A program made the translations under genes and the position numbers. A stretch of DNA of 24,500 nucleotides from Bolinopsis microptera (Eukaryota; Ctenophora; Tentaculata; Lobata; Bolinopsidae): the NCBI RefSeq assembly GCF_026151205.1, contig NC_087074.1, positions 19,049,240 through 19,073,739 on the forward strand. The letters run 5' to 3'. Shown here piece by piece: positions 10,601 to 20,350 of this stretch; the stretch's first letter is position 1; each line of letters begins with the position of its first letter. The notes beneath the pieces were generated by a model. The model had not been told where the DNA came from. It saw only the letters and a program-made list of their open reading frames with translations, and searched no databases.

Positions 10601-13600
10601 CATCATTCAAACTTCAAAACGATTAAATCATGGGATAAGCTCATTTTTTGCATGCATCACTCTGGCAGAACAATTAAATACGTTTGAACAGAGTTTAAAG
10701 TACCCAATACATCTTGGCTAATTTCCAAAAATGCTCGATATGAAAAGTATATCCCCATAAACAAAAGCAAGCTTACATGGTGCAGGTCAGGATCCCGCTC
10801 CCTCATTTTCTGATTAATACCATACAGGAGAGGATTTTTCTGCATTCTAACCCATAAGTAGGTATATTTCATCCACTGTATTGCTTCTTCCACGGAGCCC
10901 ACAGTACCTGGACAGATATACTACAATGAGTTTATCCAAATCTTTGATGCTCAGAAGAGAAATCAACCAAATTAGAAAGTGCTTGATTGAAAAATATCGC
11001 ACTGCGAACCGTCTACTAACCTAAGCAAATTTCAGCGTTGAGGTTATCCTCCAAGCTCTTGATAAACTGTGACTCAATAGGATGCTGCTGAGTGAGCAAC
11101 ATGAGATACTTGTGCAGTTTATCTTGCGGTGTAATAATGATCCCGTGACCGGAGGAATCAAACTGAGGTCGACCTGCTCGACCAAAGATCTGGAGCACAT
11201 CTAGGATTCCAATGTCGACAAATTCTCCCTTGCCCGCATTGTAATATTCAGTTCCTGAGATACACAGGAATTTAAAAACGATAATCCTGATCTTATGTTA
11301 TACATGTAGCTCACTTTTCATAATAAAGTAGAATCAATCACACGCATTGCTGAATTCAGCTGTAATAATAGTACTTTTATTCGATCCACGCTGAAAGCAC
11401 ATATAGGTTGATATACCTCAAAATAACTGACCCTTAATAACGACGGTATGAGCGGGAAGGTTAACACCCCAGGCTAGAGTAGCCGTACAACACATGACTC
11501 TCACCAGACCCTCACTGAACAGGGCCTCAACAACGTTCCGGTCCGAACGGGGCAGTCCGGCGTGATGCACTGTAAAACCATCCCGGTACAGGTAGTTCAG
11601 CTTCTTCTGGGAGGATCGCGCTAACTGCTTCAGACCGCTGGAGGGGTGAATTTTGGTAATTTTTGAGATTATATTACTGAAAATAATTTATAAGAAATCT
11701 AAACAGATAACGTCAGAGCTTTGTTAGTTAAGGAGCAATTCTAGCCTTTAAAAACTTACTATTGATATTTAGGATGTTCTGCAGGACTAAATAATTCCAG
11801 TTCTCCCTCCGTTTGAGCAAGTTCTCGCATTTTCTCAGCCGTCTTGAGTGTCCCATTTCTACTGTGAACAAATACTAATACCTGAACGATGTGAGCGTTA
11901 ACAACTAAATACCAAAATTCCATGAGTACAAGAATATTCTCATAAGATAATACAAATTTGTCCAACAAAAGACCCAAATGATCTGCAATGACTTAAAAAT
12001 GATCTAATTATAGAAGTAACTGACCTGGTTGCCTTGTTTCACACTCTCAAGAACCTTCTCATAACAAGCTTGATCGATATTTTCTCGAGTTTTAAACTTG
12101 TTAGTACCTCGTACTCCGATAAATGTCTGTTTCAAAGGTACCGGTCTGAACCGTGAGTCAAAGTAGAACAGTCCTTTGTGTAGATTGACCTGAAGGGAAT
12201 AGTTAAACAGTTAGACTTGTGGTTCAGTTGAATGGACAAAGTTCAACTTTCACCCATTGAATGGATACCATCAGCTTTGCTTAACAAATCTAAGGAATGA
12301 TCTGCAGCTTTGCCCAACAGCTAGAGAGCAGAAAAAAGAATGTGCAATGTAATGTGACACCCAATTTAAAATGCAGACATTTACAGCGGCGAGTAATGAC
12401 TTGAATTTCCGGCACGTCGAGATGGAAATTCAGAAATTTTGTGTACTACACTTACACTCAGATATTCAGAGTATTCAGCCTATGTCACGCACACACAGTG
12501 CTGCAGAAATATTGCAAGGATTCAAAGGATATGTAGTACACATGCACTATAGTGTTTAACATATGTAACGCATATTTATCTGCAGAAATATTGCAAACCT
12601 TTAAAAAGTTAGCCACGTCAATGTAGTTGGGTAGAGTTGCAGATAGACCAACAATCCTGATCATTTGTTGGGTTGTCTCGACCTGTCTCAACGTCCGGGC
12701 TATCAGGGTCTCTATCACTGAACCTCTGTCCTCGTGAAGCAAGTGCACCTCATCTGGGGAGAAACAGATCAGCTTATTATACGAATGTTTAACAATACAA
12801 TTCCAACAAGTTAAACAACAGTGAAAATAATTTCCAAACAGCGAGCTTAATCGCCTGGAAACAAATCTCACCGATGATGAGAAGTCGGACGAGCTGGGAC
12901 AGTGCGGTGTCTCCCGTGCTCTTCCTGGTGACAACATCCCACTTCTCCGGTGTAACTATCAGCATCTGGGTCTGGGCTATCTCTTGTTTAGTCAGCTGCA
13001 TGTCACCCGTCAACTCACGCACTTGGATCCCAAGTCCTTGGAGTTTTTTACCGAAGGTCTTGGTCATCTCAGCTGCAAGGGCTTTCATGGGCGTTATGTA
13101 CACTACCTGCGAAAATAAGGCTTATTCCGGGCCCAACATTGCGCTCAACTAATGTATGGCTCAACTAATGTAAGGCTTTATGTTAAGGCAATTTGCGGAG
13201 TTCGTAGTTTGAGATTGGGTGATTAGATCATAGATGGTCACACGAAATAACTATTAACTTCGATTGTACCATATTTATTATAAGATAAGGGAACACCAGT
13301 TTAAGTAATAAGCATAGCAAGATAAATGAGTGGTGTCACCTTAAACTTGTTGCGCTGTACCACTCCATTCTCCATGAAGTTCTTAATAAGCTTCAGGACT
13401 GTAAGTAAAGCAACATTGGTTTTACCGGCACCAGTTGGTGCGCTTATCAGCAAATTCTCGTTGGTATTGTACGCGGTATCGAACACCACACTCTGAATTC
13501 TGTTCAACTGAAATAGTCAGCCTGTCATAGTGGGTGTAATATGATGAGATAAAATTCAAAGTGTCGAATAAAATGTTTCTTGGTTACACAAATCTTACAC

Positions 13601-16600
13601 GCCCGATTCGAATGTTCTAACAGAATTCAATCTTATACGCTCGTGGAAAAAATATTCGGGCAACAATAGTAGTGACATGACGCGCTCCGTTTACAAGAAT
13701 CCAATTTGGCGGTTGCGCGCGCCGTATGAAAAGCCACCGTACCTTCTTAATACCTTTAAAAGCAATTCTTCCTACATCATCCAACTCCGATATGTCCACA
13801 AGCTTATCTGTCCACTCAGGTGGCACATGTTTGGTGGCAGGAAATGTATACTCCTCGTAGCCAGGCTTTGAGTCGTTCACAACATCAACAGGAAGGGTAA
13901 TCTTAGCGCCAAGGATGTACGCAGCTGTTTGTTTTACGGTAACGCGGGTGTCGAATACATAGGGTAGTTCAGGATGTTCGGACAGTCGAGGCTGTAAGGC
14001 GGGCATCATGTTTGCCGTCATCAGTGCATATTCTCTGAAATGTACAGTTCTAGAATATTCTCATTTATAACTGAATTCAGTTAGCGCGTTTGCATAGTTA
14101 CATAAAAAAGCGTACGTGCTAAGCTGTTAATAACAAGCATCAATCTTGGGATTTGTTCTTCTTTTAGTTATTACCGCTGTTCGCGAAGCAGTTCCGGATC
14201 AAATGCTCGCTGTTGGGCGATTGCTTCTTTCTTCATTTTCTTCTCCTCCTTACGAACCTGCTTCATCCAAATCTTCTCACGTTCCGTCAAAATGTTTACC
14301 TGGACAAGGTTCATTAAGTTCATTAAATTTGACAAAACTACATGATAATTTCACCCCTAACAATAAATCAATGTTTTGCTAGCAAACGAACAACTGACAG
14401 AACATAGGTAACGTTACAAATGAGTCCAGTGGTTGCTGACTGCTCATACAGATATGCGAACCATAAATCACATACGCAAGGAAATTATCAGAACTTAAAT
14501 GTCGGAGTTCCTTTGTCGATGGGAGCGAATATATGGGAGCGAATATATGGAAACTCGTATGTGGCTTCATAAGATATCTATATCTATAGATAATGTGAAT
14601 ATTATTTAACATTGATTTGATTGCATAATGCATATATTAGTATATTACATTATTACAGTTACACAGGAATTTTCTACACAGCATTTAATTGAATTAGGCG
14701 TCAAGGTTTCCAGGCGACAATCACGTAATTTCTGGGTGTAAAAAATGTCATGATGTTTTGAGTAATGTTTATCAGTAACTTTATACCCGGAGATAAGTTA
14801 ACATGACAGAAGTGCGAGTGTAGGTAATTAAGTAATTAGTGTTACTCATTAATTTTACATTATCCCAGTTTAGGGGGAAGTCTATAATGTTGATGTAAGT
14901 TCTACGGAATACATCTGATATCACTTTTGATTTGATTGACTGACGGGAGACTACTTGAACTAGTATAGAGTATTAACTATAGTTAAACGATATAGTTACA
15001 TTCCAGTCATCACTACATTGGGTGATTCTGTACAGATATGAGATTATCATTATTAGAATTCGCTTTCGCTCTCCCCTATCTCAATTACCAGGAGCATATT
15101 GACCGACAAACTTATATTATTACCATATATGCATATGTATAAAGCAGCTATTAAGAATGTTCCTGACATAATTCCACACAATTCCGTAGAATCTGAGCAG
15201 TGAGCAGAGAATTAATAAATACTAGGCCGATTAGATTTGTACCAGAGTTGCTGTCAAATCAAGTAGTTTAAATTGATAAACAGTGAATATAATGTTTAAG
15301 TATATATATAGTTATATTTTAACTGGGAACGAGAATGAACAGGGCAGTTTAGGAGGCAGTCTTGGCACAATTCAATAAGCTCGACAGAGGTCTGTAGAAT
15401 TCTACCAAGACGTATAACGTTGAAATTCCACTCTAACCTAAGCCTTAGAGTGGAATTGCCAACCAATTCTGATCTACATACCCACGTAGTTGTGCCGGGC
15501 TTCCTGGATAGTGCCGAGATCTTAATGTTAAAGAGAGCCGGAGGGGAGGGGAGGGAGTGCCGAGATCTTAATGTTAAAGAGAGCCGGAGGGGAGGGGAGG
15601 GAGTGCCGAGATCTTTATGTTAAAGAGAGCCGGAGGAGGGGAGGGAGTGCCGAGATCTTAATGTTAAAGAGAGCCGGAGGGGAGGGGAGGGGAGGGAGTT
15701 GGTGTGGAGAAGAGTTCAGGTGGTCACGTGACATTACTGCCATTTCCGATAATCAGTGTTTCTGTGTTTAACAATTCTGATTATCACGTGTAATGTTTGC
15801 TTGTATTTGTGATTGTCGTGGTCACATGTCAGGGGATAATTGGCACAGATGTTTTAAAGTACTAAAGCGCTAATTATGGTAATTAAGCTGACTATTTAGC
15901 TGATCGAGGCCTGGTTACTCAGCAGTTCTCCTAAAATTACCTGTTTTGATAAAGCTGGTCCACGATCTGTTTTGAAATGAGGTATTTTGGGTGCGTTCTC
16001 TGCTTCACCAGAGTAAATATCAAAGTTGGGCTCGTCAGTCAATAAATCAAATCCTGATGGTTCCTTGATAACTCTTCTGTGAGCTAGAATCTCTGCTATT
16101 AGGTCAAATGCTTCAAATCCCAACAGTCCAAACATCTGAAAATTAAAAAAATGTTATTATTGATGTAGTAAAGTAGGATTAGGGTCAATTTATTAGGGTC
16201 AAGGGTTAAGTTAGTTTTTAGTACAGTTTATATTATAGTAAAACGTAAACAAATGTGTTTCACCTCCCCACCAGTATCCACATCTATAAGATAGTTACAT
16301 AACAACACAATTTTCATATTTCTCAGTTAGATGTGGATAGTTCACGAAAGAAAAAACATTATTTTCAAACCCACCATGTCCTGAAGCTGTTCATTAGAGT
16401 TCTGTGAACTGATGTGGTTATAAAGAGCAGATATTAACTCCTCTTGAGATAAGGCAGGAGGGTCCGGCTTCTTGTATAACTCACTACACGTTATCTGTGA
16501 ACAGGGGGTGATACAGATAAATGTCTAGATTGAATGTCTACCTTACTCGGGAATATTATGACTGGGATAAAGTGGTGGGTTTTGGAAAATTCCGCCATAT

Positions 16601-18299
16601 TTTTCCCGGTCATTAATTTTCCCAGTCATAAATTAACCCGCTAAAATGTTCCCGAGTAAGGTAAACTAATAGTAATACACTTTGATGCTTGGTGGGTTTT
16701 GGAAAATTCCGCCATATTTTTCCCGGTCATTAATTTCCCCAGTCATAAATAAACCCGCGACAATATTCCCGAGTAAGGTAGATAAAATGCCAAGATCAAA
16801 TGGACAGCAGCTTTTTGATATATTTGATGACTGAACAAAATAACCATAAACAAAACAAGTCAAACATCATTGAGAAACAACTATAAAACAAACAAAAACC
16901 AGTAATGGAACTCACAGTGAGCCAACCAGGAGAATCAGGAGTAAGTTGTCTCCTGACAACTGCGCCGTTTCTAGAACCACTCTGTTTAGACGTTATCTGT
17001 TTGGTAACGTTAGCAGTAGCCTCCAGCACTCCCGCTCCTCCTCCCACTTCTTCCTCATCCTCACTCTCACCATCTGATGTAGGATGGGAAAACTTCACCA
17101 CTTCCGGAGAGTTGAACTTGATTCTGAGGACGAGAGGGGATGTTTAAGTTAAACAGCTGACAGGTTTTTCTTAAGGAAGCAAAATTATTATTTGTTCCCA
17201 GATTCTTGAACTGTCCTGCAAGTAAATCTCGTTTCATTTACAAGTGTTCGTCAGAATCTTGTTAAGCAATAAAATTATCTTACTTTGCTCCGAAGAGAGT
17301 GGGAGGAATATTGTCTCCATTCTGATGATCGACAGTAAAATACTCTGGCAGGGCTTCACTTAATGTCGTGTAACTTGAGTGTACCTAGAACGGTGTTAAC
17401 TCGTTTAAATACCTTAATACCTGTTTCATTTGATTTGCTGAATTATAACGAACCGGGTTCCATATATTTTTATAATTTGGATAGGTTCCAAATCGTGATG
17501 ACCACAAGAGTACTATTACTTAAGCTACCCAAATTTAAGCTTACTTTTTTAAGGATATCCTCGTCCACGTGACCAAACTTGTCTTTTATTTTGAAGACTT
17601 CTCGCCAGGTGAACTCCTCAAATCCTAAAAACAGTGTGAACATTTCTTCTAATGTTGTTTTCAGGTGATCAGTACTGCAACTCTCACCAACCTGAAAGGG
17701 AATGTTTTATTGGAATGTTGTATTAATATATAGATTGGAATGTTGTTCAAAGATAAATACAAGATTAAAGACAATAAGGGATATGGCATGTTTTAAGGTT
17801 ATGCCGTCCAAAATGGGATTCTAAGTTTTTACTAAAGGAATAGGACGAACCAAAAGAGACATGTTGTGAAGTAGTTCCTTGCCACATGTCTGTAATTCTC
17901 GTTCTCCTGATGACTTGACGTGGTCTGACAGACGGGCCCAATTGAATCTGCTTTCTTTCTTCTTACTCTGTAATATATTAAAATTTAACAATCAGTGAAC
18001 AAAAACATTGGGAAGCAATTCCCACTTTCAATCGACTGATTTAGTTGATAAGCCAGCAATAAATTCAGAAGAGCTTTAAAATAAAAAACGTGCAGCAATT
18101 GTAGAAATATAAGCTGTGGACTAAACCTGCGGGGACTCACGAAATTATTATCACGTCTTTCTAGCTCCAGGAACTTGGCTTGTCTCACGTTGTAGTCTAA
18201 ATCTGTCTCCAATTCTGCAGCAATACCCCCTAGTGCTCGGAGAGAGCCTGTGAATCTGCCGACATCCCAGCATCGCAGATATGTTTCACCCAAACTCAT
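4135..18299 (-). CDS. ASCC3: ASCC3: Ski2-like tandem RNA helicase of the ASC-1/RQT complex (27 exons)
   Basis: A predicted 2310-residue ATP-dependent helicase (human protein: about 2200) that splits collided ribosomes with the RQT complex and unwinds DNA for ALKBH3-linked alkylation repair. Exons in transcript order: 18299-18141, 17967-17851, 17691-17545, 17384-17284, 17123-16916, 16494-16375, 16135-15941, 14299-14175, 14034-13743, 13507-13340, 13106-12872, 12753-12599, 12189-12025, 11881-11760, 11637-11432, 11254-11021, 10907-10777, 10576-10346, 10031-9858, 9718-7196, 7069-about 6905, 6690-6556, 6443-6350, 5325-5143, 4986-4849, 4688-4545, 4400-4135. Only the 6905 donor is uncertain. Cassette 1: APTGAGKT 511-518, DEVH 623-626, SAT 660-662, GRAGRPQFD 863-871. 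Cassette 2: APTGSGKT 1360-1367, DEIH 1464-1467, STA 1501-1503, GRAGRPQFD 1699-1707. A Sec63-type domain follows each cassette. The start is the first ATG of a frame resembling the ASCC3 N-terminus (RFTGSLRAL). The C-terminus carries an unusual PPG[F/L] tail. Confidence 0.95.
4401..4544. repeat. Poly-C run (poly-G on the transcribed strand) in ASCC3 intron 26
   Basis: An unbroken run of 18 C lies at 4511-4528, inside a 144-bp intron and only about 16 nt inside the donor on the minus strand. It is prone to length variation and to sequencing error. Confidence 0.9.
4802..4840. repeat. TAAGA/GATAA pentanucleotide microsatellite in ASCC3 intron 25
   Basis: About eight near-perfect ataag units with one taaaa variant, lying against the donor side of intron 25. 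A short related run, ataagataagagtggt, recurs at about 5031-5045 in intron 24, suggesting that one seeded the other. Confidence 0.85.
5461..5506. repeat. Palindromic element, copy 1
   Basis: An imperfect palindrome, gtacgaaa ... tttcgtac, whose arms include tggggattttt and aaaaaatcccca. Transcribed RNA would fold as a hairpin with a loop of only a few bases. A second copy lies at 6173-6216, identical over 42 nt except for two bases. Confidence 0.8.
5860..6075 (+). CDS. Hypothetical small acidic protein nested in ASCC3 intron 23
   Basis: A 71-codon frame starting [11 protein letters not shown] on the strand opposite ASCC3. The frame stays open for 11 codons upstream of the ATG ([10 protein letters not shown]), after an acceptor-like aacag at about 5837. 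The composition looks protein-like: a leucine/lysine helix ([16 protein letters not shown]) and then a strongly acidic end ([15 protein letters not shown]). I recognise no family. It could be a real nested gene, the last exon of one, or chance. Palindromic repeats sit on both sides, about 350 and 100 bp away. Confidence 0.35.
   Translation: MDPVEDSKPRRSPIPSGGLEVKLNLTFKSRGDLIDKLKLLLREAYTWDYTGEQTQGERDDDEDDLNEENDF
6173..6216. repeat. Palindromic element, copy 2
   Basis: Same 42-nt element as at 5463-5504 in the same orientation (two differences in the central loop/arm). It is in the same ASCC3 intron, 710 bp away. Its flank is gggg/cccc rather than copy 1's tat/acta, so the repeat boundary is close to the palindrome itself. 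Confidence 0.8.
7196..9718 (-). other. ASCC3: ASCC3 exon 20: very large exon holding nearly all of the second helicase cassette
   Basis: A single open block of 841 codons (residues 1096-1936). It runs from the end of the first Sec63 domain through all of RecA1 and RecA2 of cassette 2, its winged helix and the start of the second Sec63 domain. Motifs present are [54 protein letters not shown] and [11 protein letters not shown]. The acceptor is ttttatttcag at 9719-9721 and the donor is ctgcag/gtaatg at 7196/7195. The remaining exons of the gene are 94-292 nt. The opposite-strand open frames in this interval are shadows of this exon. Confidence 0.93.
10043..10082. repeat. 11-bp tandem repeat beside the ASCC3 exon 19 acceptor
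   Basis: The unit gtacgtgtaaa starts at 10043, 10054 and 10065, followed by a partial fourth copy. On the transcribed strand the array lies 10-50 nt before the acceptor tttacag/GTACAAG, and each unit resembles that acceptor (tttacacgtac). Confidence 0.85.
12190..12598. other. ASCC3 intron 12 with a short internal duplication
   Basis: A 409-bp intron. The string tgcagaaatattgcaa occurs at 12581-12596, just inside the donor, and again at 12502-12517, a local copy of the donor-side sequence. Nothing else is recognised. Confidence 0.6.
15424..15457. repeat. Perfect 13-bp inverted repeat (hairpin)
   Basis: Arms aattccactctaa (15424-15436) and ttagagtggaatt (15445-15457) are separated by 8 nt. 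It lies about 50 bp left of the minisatellite in ASCC3 intron 7. Confidence 0.8.
15511..15699. repeat. 46-bp G-rich minisatellite, four copies
   Basis: Units start at 15511, 15557, 15603 and 15647 with gtgccgagatcttaatgtta. Each then runs through aagagagccgg into a purine tract of GGAGGGGAGGGGAGGGA type. Unit lengths are 46, 46, 44 and about 53; the last has an extra gggga. The G tracts on the + strand could form G-quadruplexes. ASCC3 is transcribed from the other strand, so its RNA carries the C-rich version. Confidence 0.9.
16538..16781. mobile_element. MITE-like element with 20-bp terminal inverted repeats in ASCC3 intron 5
   Basis: The perfect terminal inverted repeats are ctaccttactcgggaatatt (16538-16557) and its complement at 16762-16781. 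Inside, a 90-bp segment is duplicated in tandem at a 117-bp offset (16574-16663 and 16691-16780) with about six differences. A second inverted pair is present (tatgactggg against cccagtcata). There is no coding capacity. I see no target-site duplication. Confidence 0.75.
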
Positions 18300-19029
18300 G
18301 TTACCATCTCTCAGTGTACTCTACCTTTTAGTGGTTTAAAATTTAGAGTTTCACGATTTCAAGATGCTACATCCAAGAGAAAGAAATTGATAGTTTTCGT
18401 AACCGAAAGATGTTTTAAAATAATGATGAATTCAACCACGAGAATAAAACTCTTTATTACAATGTGATAATAAAAATAAAGTATTGAAGTACAGATATAT
18501 TTTGACGTAATATAATATCAGAAGTATCTCATATCATACGAACAAATAAGAATGAAATTGTAACGTGATTTAGTATTACATATATTATTATCATTTAAAT
18601 GAAATCATATTACAAAGAATATTGTTTACTATAATTGAATTTGATTGTAAACACTAAACAAGTTGTTGTAGTAGAACCAGGCAGACTAAATTTCTTGTCC
18701 GTCTGTTGAAAGTAATCTTCTCGTGTTATTAAATGATAACTCTGTTATTTAATTTATATTAGTATTGTACATATATTTTAACTTTAAAGATTTCAGTTGC
18801 AATATGCTCGCAAAAAAGTTAAAATTTGATCAATTTTCAAAATCGACAGGCTTTAATCTGATGAAAACAGAGTGGATTGTTAAAATTCCAAACGATTGAC
18901 AAATACTCCACTGACCACAGGAACTGAAATAACCGCTTTTATTGTCCAGTCAGCGCTTGATATTTCTAAATGGGACTAAGGTTTATACAAGGTTGTGATA
19001 AGGTGGATTCAACTGAAAAAAGAAATGGC
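18300..19029. other. Spacer between ASCC3 and the CDK2AP gene
   Basis: About 730 bp of AT-rich DNA. It should contain the ASCC3 5' region and the 3' UTR of the CDK2AP gene. On the minus strand, actaaaag/gtagag about 27 nt before the ASCC3 ATG is a possible but weak acceptor. No gene is recognised. Confidence 0.5.
18938..18943 (-). terminator. Candidate polyadenylation signal AATAAA for the CDK2AP gene
   Basis: tttatt on the + strand reads AATAAA on the minus strand, about 87 nt past the CDK2AP stop codon, a normal 3' UTR distance. Confidence 0.45.
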
Positions 19030-19440
19030 TCAATTATTGGACAAGGCGATGCGTTCTGCCTCTACCCTGCAATCCCTTGCTAATGTTCTGGCTAGAGCAA
19101 TACCTTTCTTCAAACGCTCTGCTGCCATTCTGTTCCCTGCATATGTGGGTTTAATGTCCTTGGTCAGCTCCTCAATGACTGCCAGGAGCTCAGCGTATCG
19201 CTGTTCTGACACACCACCCCGTGATTTTACTGAGTTCGATTTGGCAGCTTGCTGTTGGGCTGCTTGTGCTGCCGCAACGCCTTGCTGTAATATCTGCTGG
19301 TTTGCGAGAAGGATGTTGGAAGTGAGGTTAGCTGTGTTAGCTCCGGCACTTGCGAGCAAAGATTTTAGTTTCTCCAGGTCAGCGACATTTGCTTTGGCTA
19401 TGTTTTGGATAACTGGAGTAGATGTGCTACTCTCGGCCAT
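19030..19440 (-). CDS. CDK2AP1: CDK2AP1/2 (DOC-1) homologue, probable NuRD complex subunit
   Basis: A 136-residue nuclear protein. Residues 80-131 ([20 protein letters not shown] and onward through [20 protein letters not shown]) match the conserved C-terminal CDK2AP/DOC-1 domain, which joins the NuRD chromatin-remodelling complex and was first described as a CDK2 partner. Cys124 lies where the human protein has the cysteine used for disulphide dimerisation. The TER tripeptide reported for CDK2 binding reads AER here. The N-terminal 75 residues are an Ala/Gln-rich, probably helical segment not obviously shared with the vertebrate proteins (about 115-126 residues). No intron interrupts the coding frame. 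A strong acceptor (catccttcag) lies 7 nt before the ATG. Whether it is closer to CDK2AP1 or CDK2AP2 cannot be decided. Confidence 0.9.
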   Translation of the reverse strand: MAESSTSTPVIQNIAKANVADLEKLKSLLASAGANTANLTSNILLANQQILQQGVAAAQAAQQQAAKSNSVKSRGGVSEQRYAELLAVIEELTKDIKPTYAGNRMAAERLKKGIALARTLARDCRVEAERIALSNN

Positions 19441-19789
19441 GTCTGTACTGAAGGATGAGAAGTGAGCATTTAAGGAGCATGAAATTTGATAAAGACGAAT
19501 ACAGATTTGTCATATAATTACTCATGAATATACAGAAAGCCTACTAGAGGAACGAAAATACAAAGCTTGAGAGAAAATGAGAACAACTGAAAAAAATTAC
19601 AGATATGTATTACACAAGCAATTGAAAACATAATTTTCAAAGACATTTCCAATATGTTTGTCAATTAATAATCCGATTTAAAGTGAAAAATACAAAGTTT
19701 AAAAAATAAAAACATCTAAAAGTTGCATTTATAATGTTAATTTAGTTGTATTGAGAGCCCGATGAACAATAAGAAATATAAAATAAACA
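19441..19789. other. Short spacer between the CDK2AP and TTC9-like genes
   Basis: 349 bp of AT-rich DNA between two genes on the same strand. No canonical AATAAA is visible on the minus strand here, so the end of the TTC9-like transcript is not marked. This would be compatible with a shared precursor RNA. Confidence 0.4.
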
Positions 19790-20350
19790 TCATCCTTTAA
19801 ACATATTTTGGTACAATTGTTTTTCCTTGGAATCCTGTTCCCTGCTCTGAACTTGAAGGTTTTGATTCGCTTGACGGTACAAGTTACTACTGGGATTGAT
19901 TTGCAACAGCTTCTTAATTGCAATTTTGCTATCGTCAATCAGGCCTAGGTTTGTAGCACATGTATGAAATCTATACAGAGATTTCTCATCACTGTCATTA
20001 AAGTCTAAAGCCTTCCGACTATAATCAAGCCCTTTACTCCAATTTTCCTCAATAATAAAGATCATGGCGAGGTTCTTGTTGCAATCAGCCTCTAAAGATT
20101 CAACTTCAGTCTTGAAATTAGCTGATGATGAATATTTCAACCCATCATTCACAGAATCATTAAAGAAGGACATGGAACGACCCACAGTGTCTCGTGAAGA
20201 AATCGCTCGGGTCTGTAAAAGGGCACAATGATATCTCTTTTTGGCTTTATTATATTCTTTAGATTTAAAAAACTGATTTCCGGCTTGTTTATAATTTAGG
20301 GCTCGCTCATGAAGAACTTCAACACTCTCATATTTCGATTTCGAGTCCAT
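19790..20350 (-). CDS. TTC9: TTC9-family tetratricopeptide repeat protein
   Basis: A predicted cytosolic protein of 186 residues. The first TPR lies at about 15-50 (ALNYKQAGNQFFKSKEYNKA). A spacer rich in Ser and Asn follows, then two more TPR-like helix pairs at about 90-165 (CNKNLAMIFIIEENWSKGLD and the KALDFND segment). The end, KEKQLYQNMF, recalls the close of the TPR region in FKBP-type immunophilins and TTC9. The arrangement and length fit TTC9/TTC9C (about 170-220 residues), proteins proposed to bind Hsp90 through the TPR groove. The start MDSKSKYES is chosen because a very good acceptor (ctgtttttag) ends 2 nt before it; the longer in-frame ATG at 20389 lies upstream of that acceptor. 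The paralogue letter is not assignable. Confidence 0.8.
   Translation of the reverse strand: MDSKSKYESVEVLHERALNYKQAGNQFFKSKEYNKAKKRYHCALLQTRAISSRDTVGRSMSFFNDSVNDGLKYSSSANFKTEVESLEADCNKNLAMIFIIEENWSKGLDYSRKALDFNDSDEKSLYRFHTCATNLGLIDDSKIAIKKLLQINPSSNLYRQANQNLQVQSREQDSKEKQLYQNMFKG

Larger units (their letters stand above)
9858..13507 (-). other. ASCC3: ASCC3 first helicase cassette and first Sec63 domain, exons 10-19
   Basis: Exons 10-16 code for the two RecA domains of cassette 1, with Walker [55 protein letters not shown] and [10 protein letters not shown]. Exons 17-19 code for the winged-helix and first Sec63 segments (for example [12 protein letters not shown] and [13 protein letters not shown]). 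Every catalytic motif looks intact, so this cassette should bind and hydrolyse ATP. Confidence 0.92.
14300..15940. other. ASCC3 intron 7 (1641 bp), repeat-bearing
   Basis: The longest intron of the gene (donor aaacag/gtaatt, acceptor gtccag/gtaaac). It is mostly AT-rich. It contains a 14-bp unit present twice (gggagcgaatatat, 14521-14548), a 13-bp hairpin at 15424-15457 and the G-rich minisatellite at 15511-15699. I see no nested gene. Confidence 0.75.
13743..18299 (-). other. ASCC3: ASCC3 N-terminal region, exons 1-9
   Basis: Codes for about residues 1-488 ahead of the first helicase cassette. It is recognisable by RFTGSLRAL near the start, FELLG-like [13 protein letters not shown] in exon 7, the basic [11 protein letters not shown] stretch in exon 8 and [10 protein letters not shown] in exon 9. 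In human ASCC3 this part binds ASCC2, the ubiquitin-reading partner, so the same role is likely here. All eight internal junctions use GT-AG, and the frames join without a stop. Introns here are 140-421 bp except intron 7, which is 1641 bp. Confidence 0.88.

Noticed and set aside
15420-15771. Repetitive open frames over the minisatellite
   Set aside because: Low-complexity translation of the 46-bp repeat, inside an intron and on the opposite strand.
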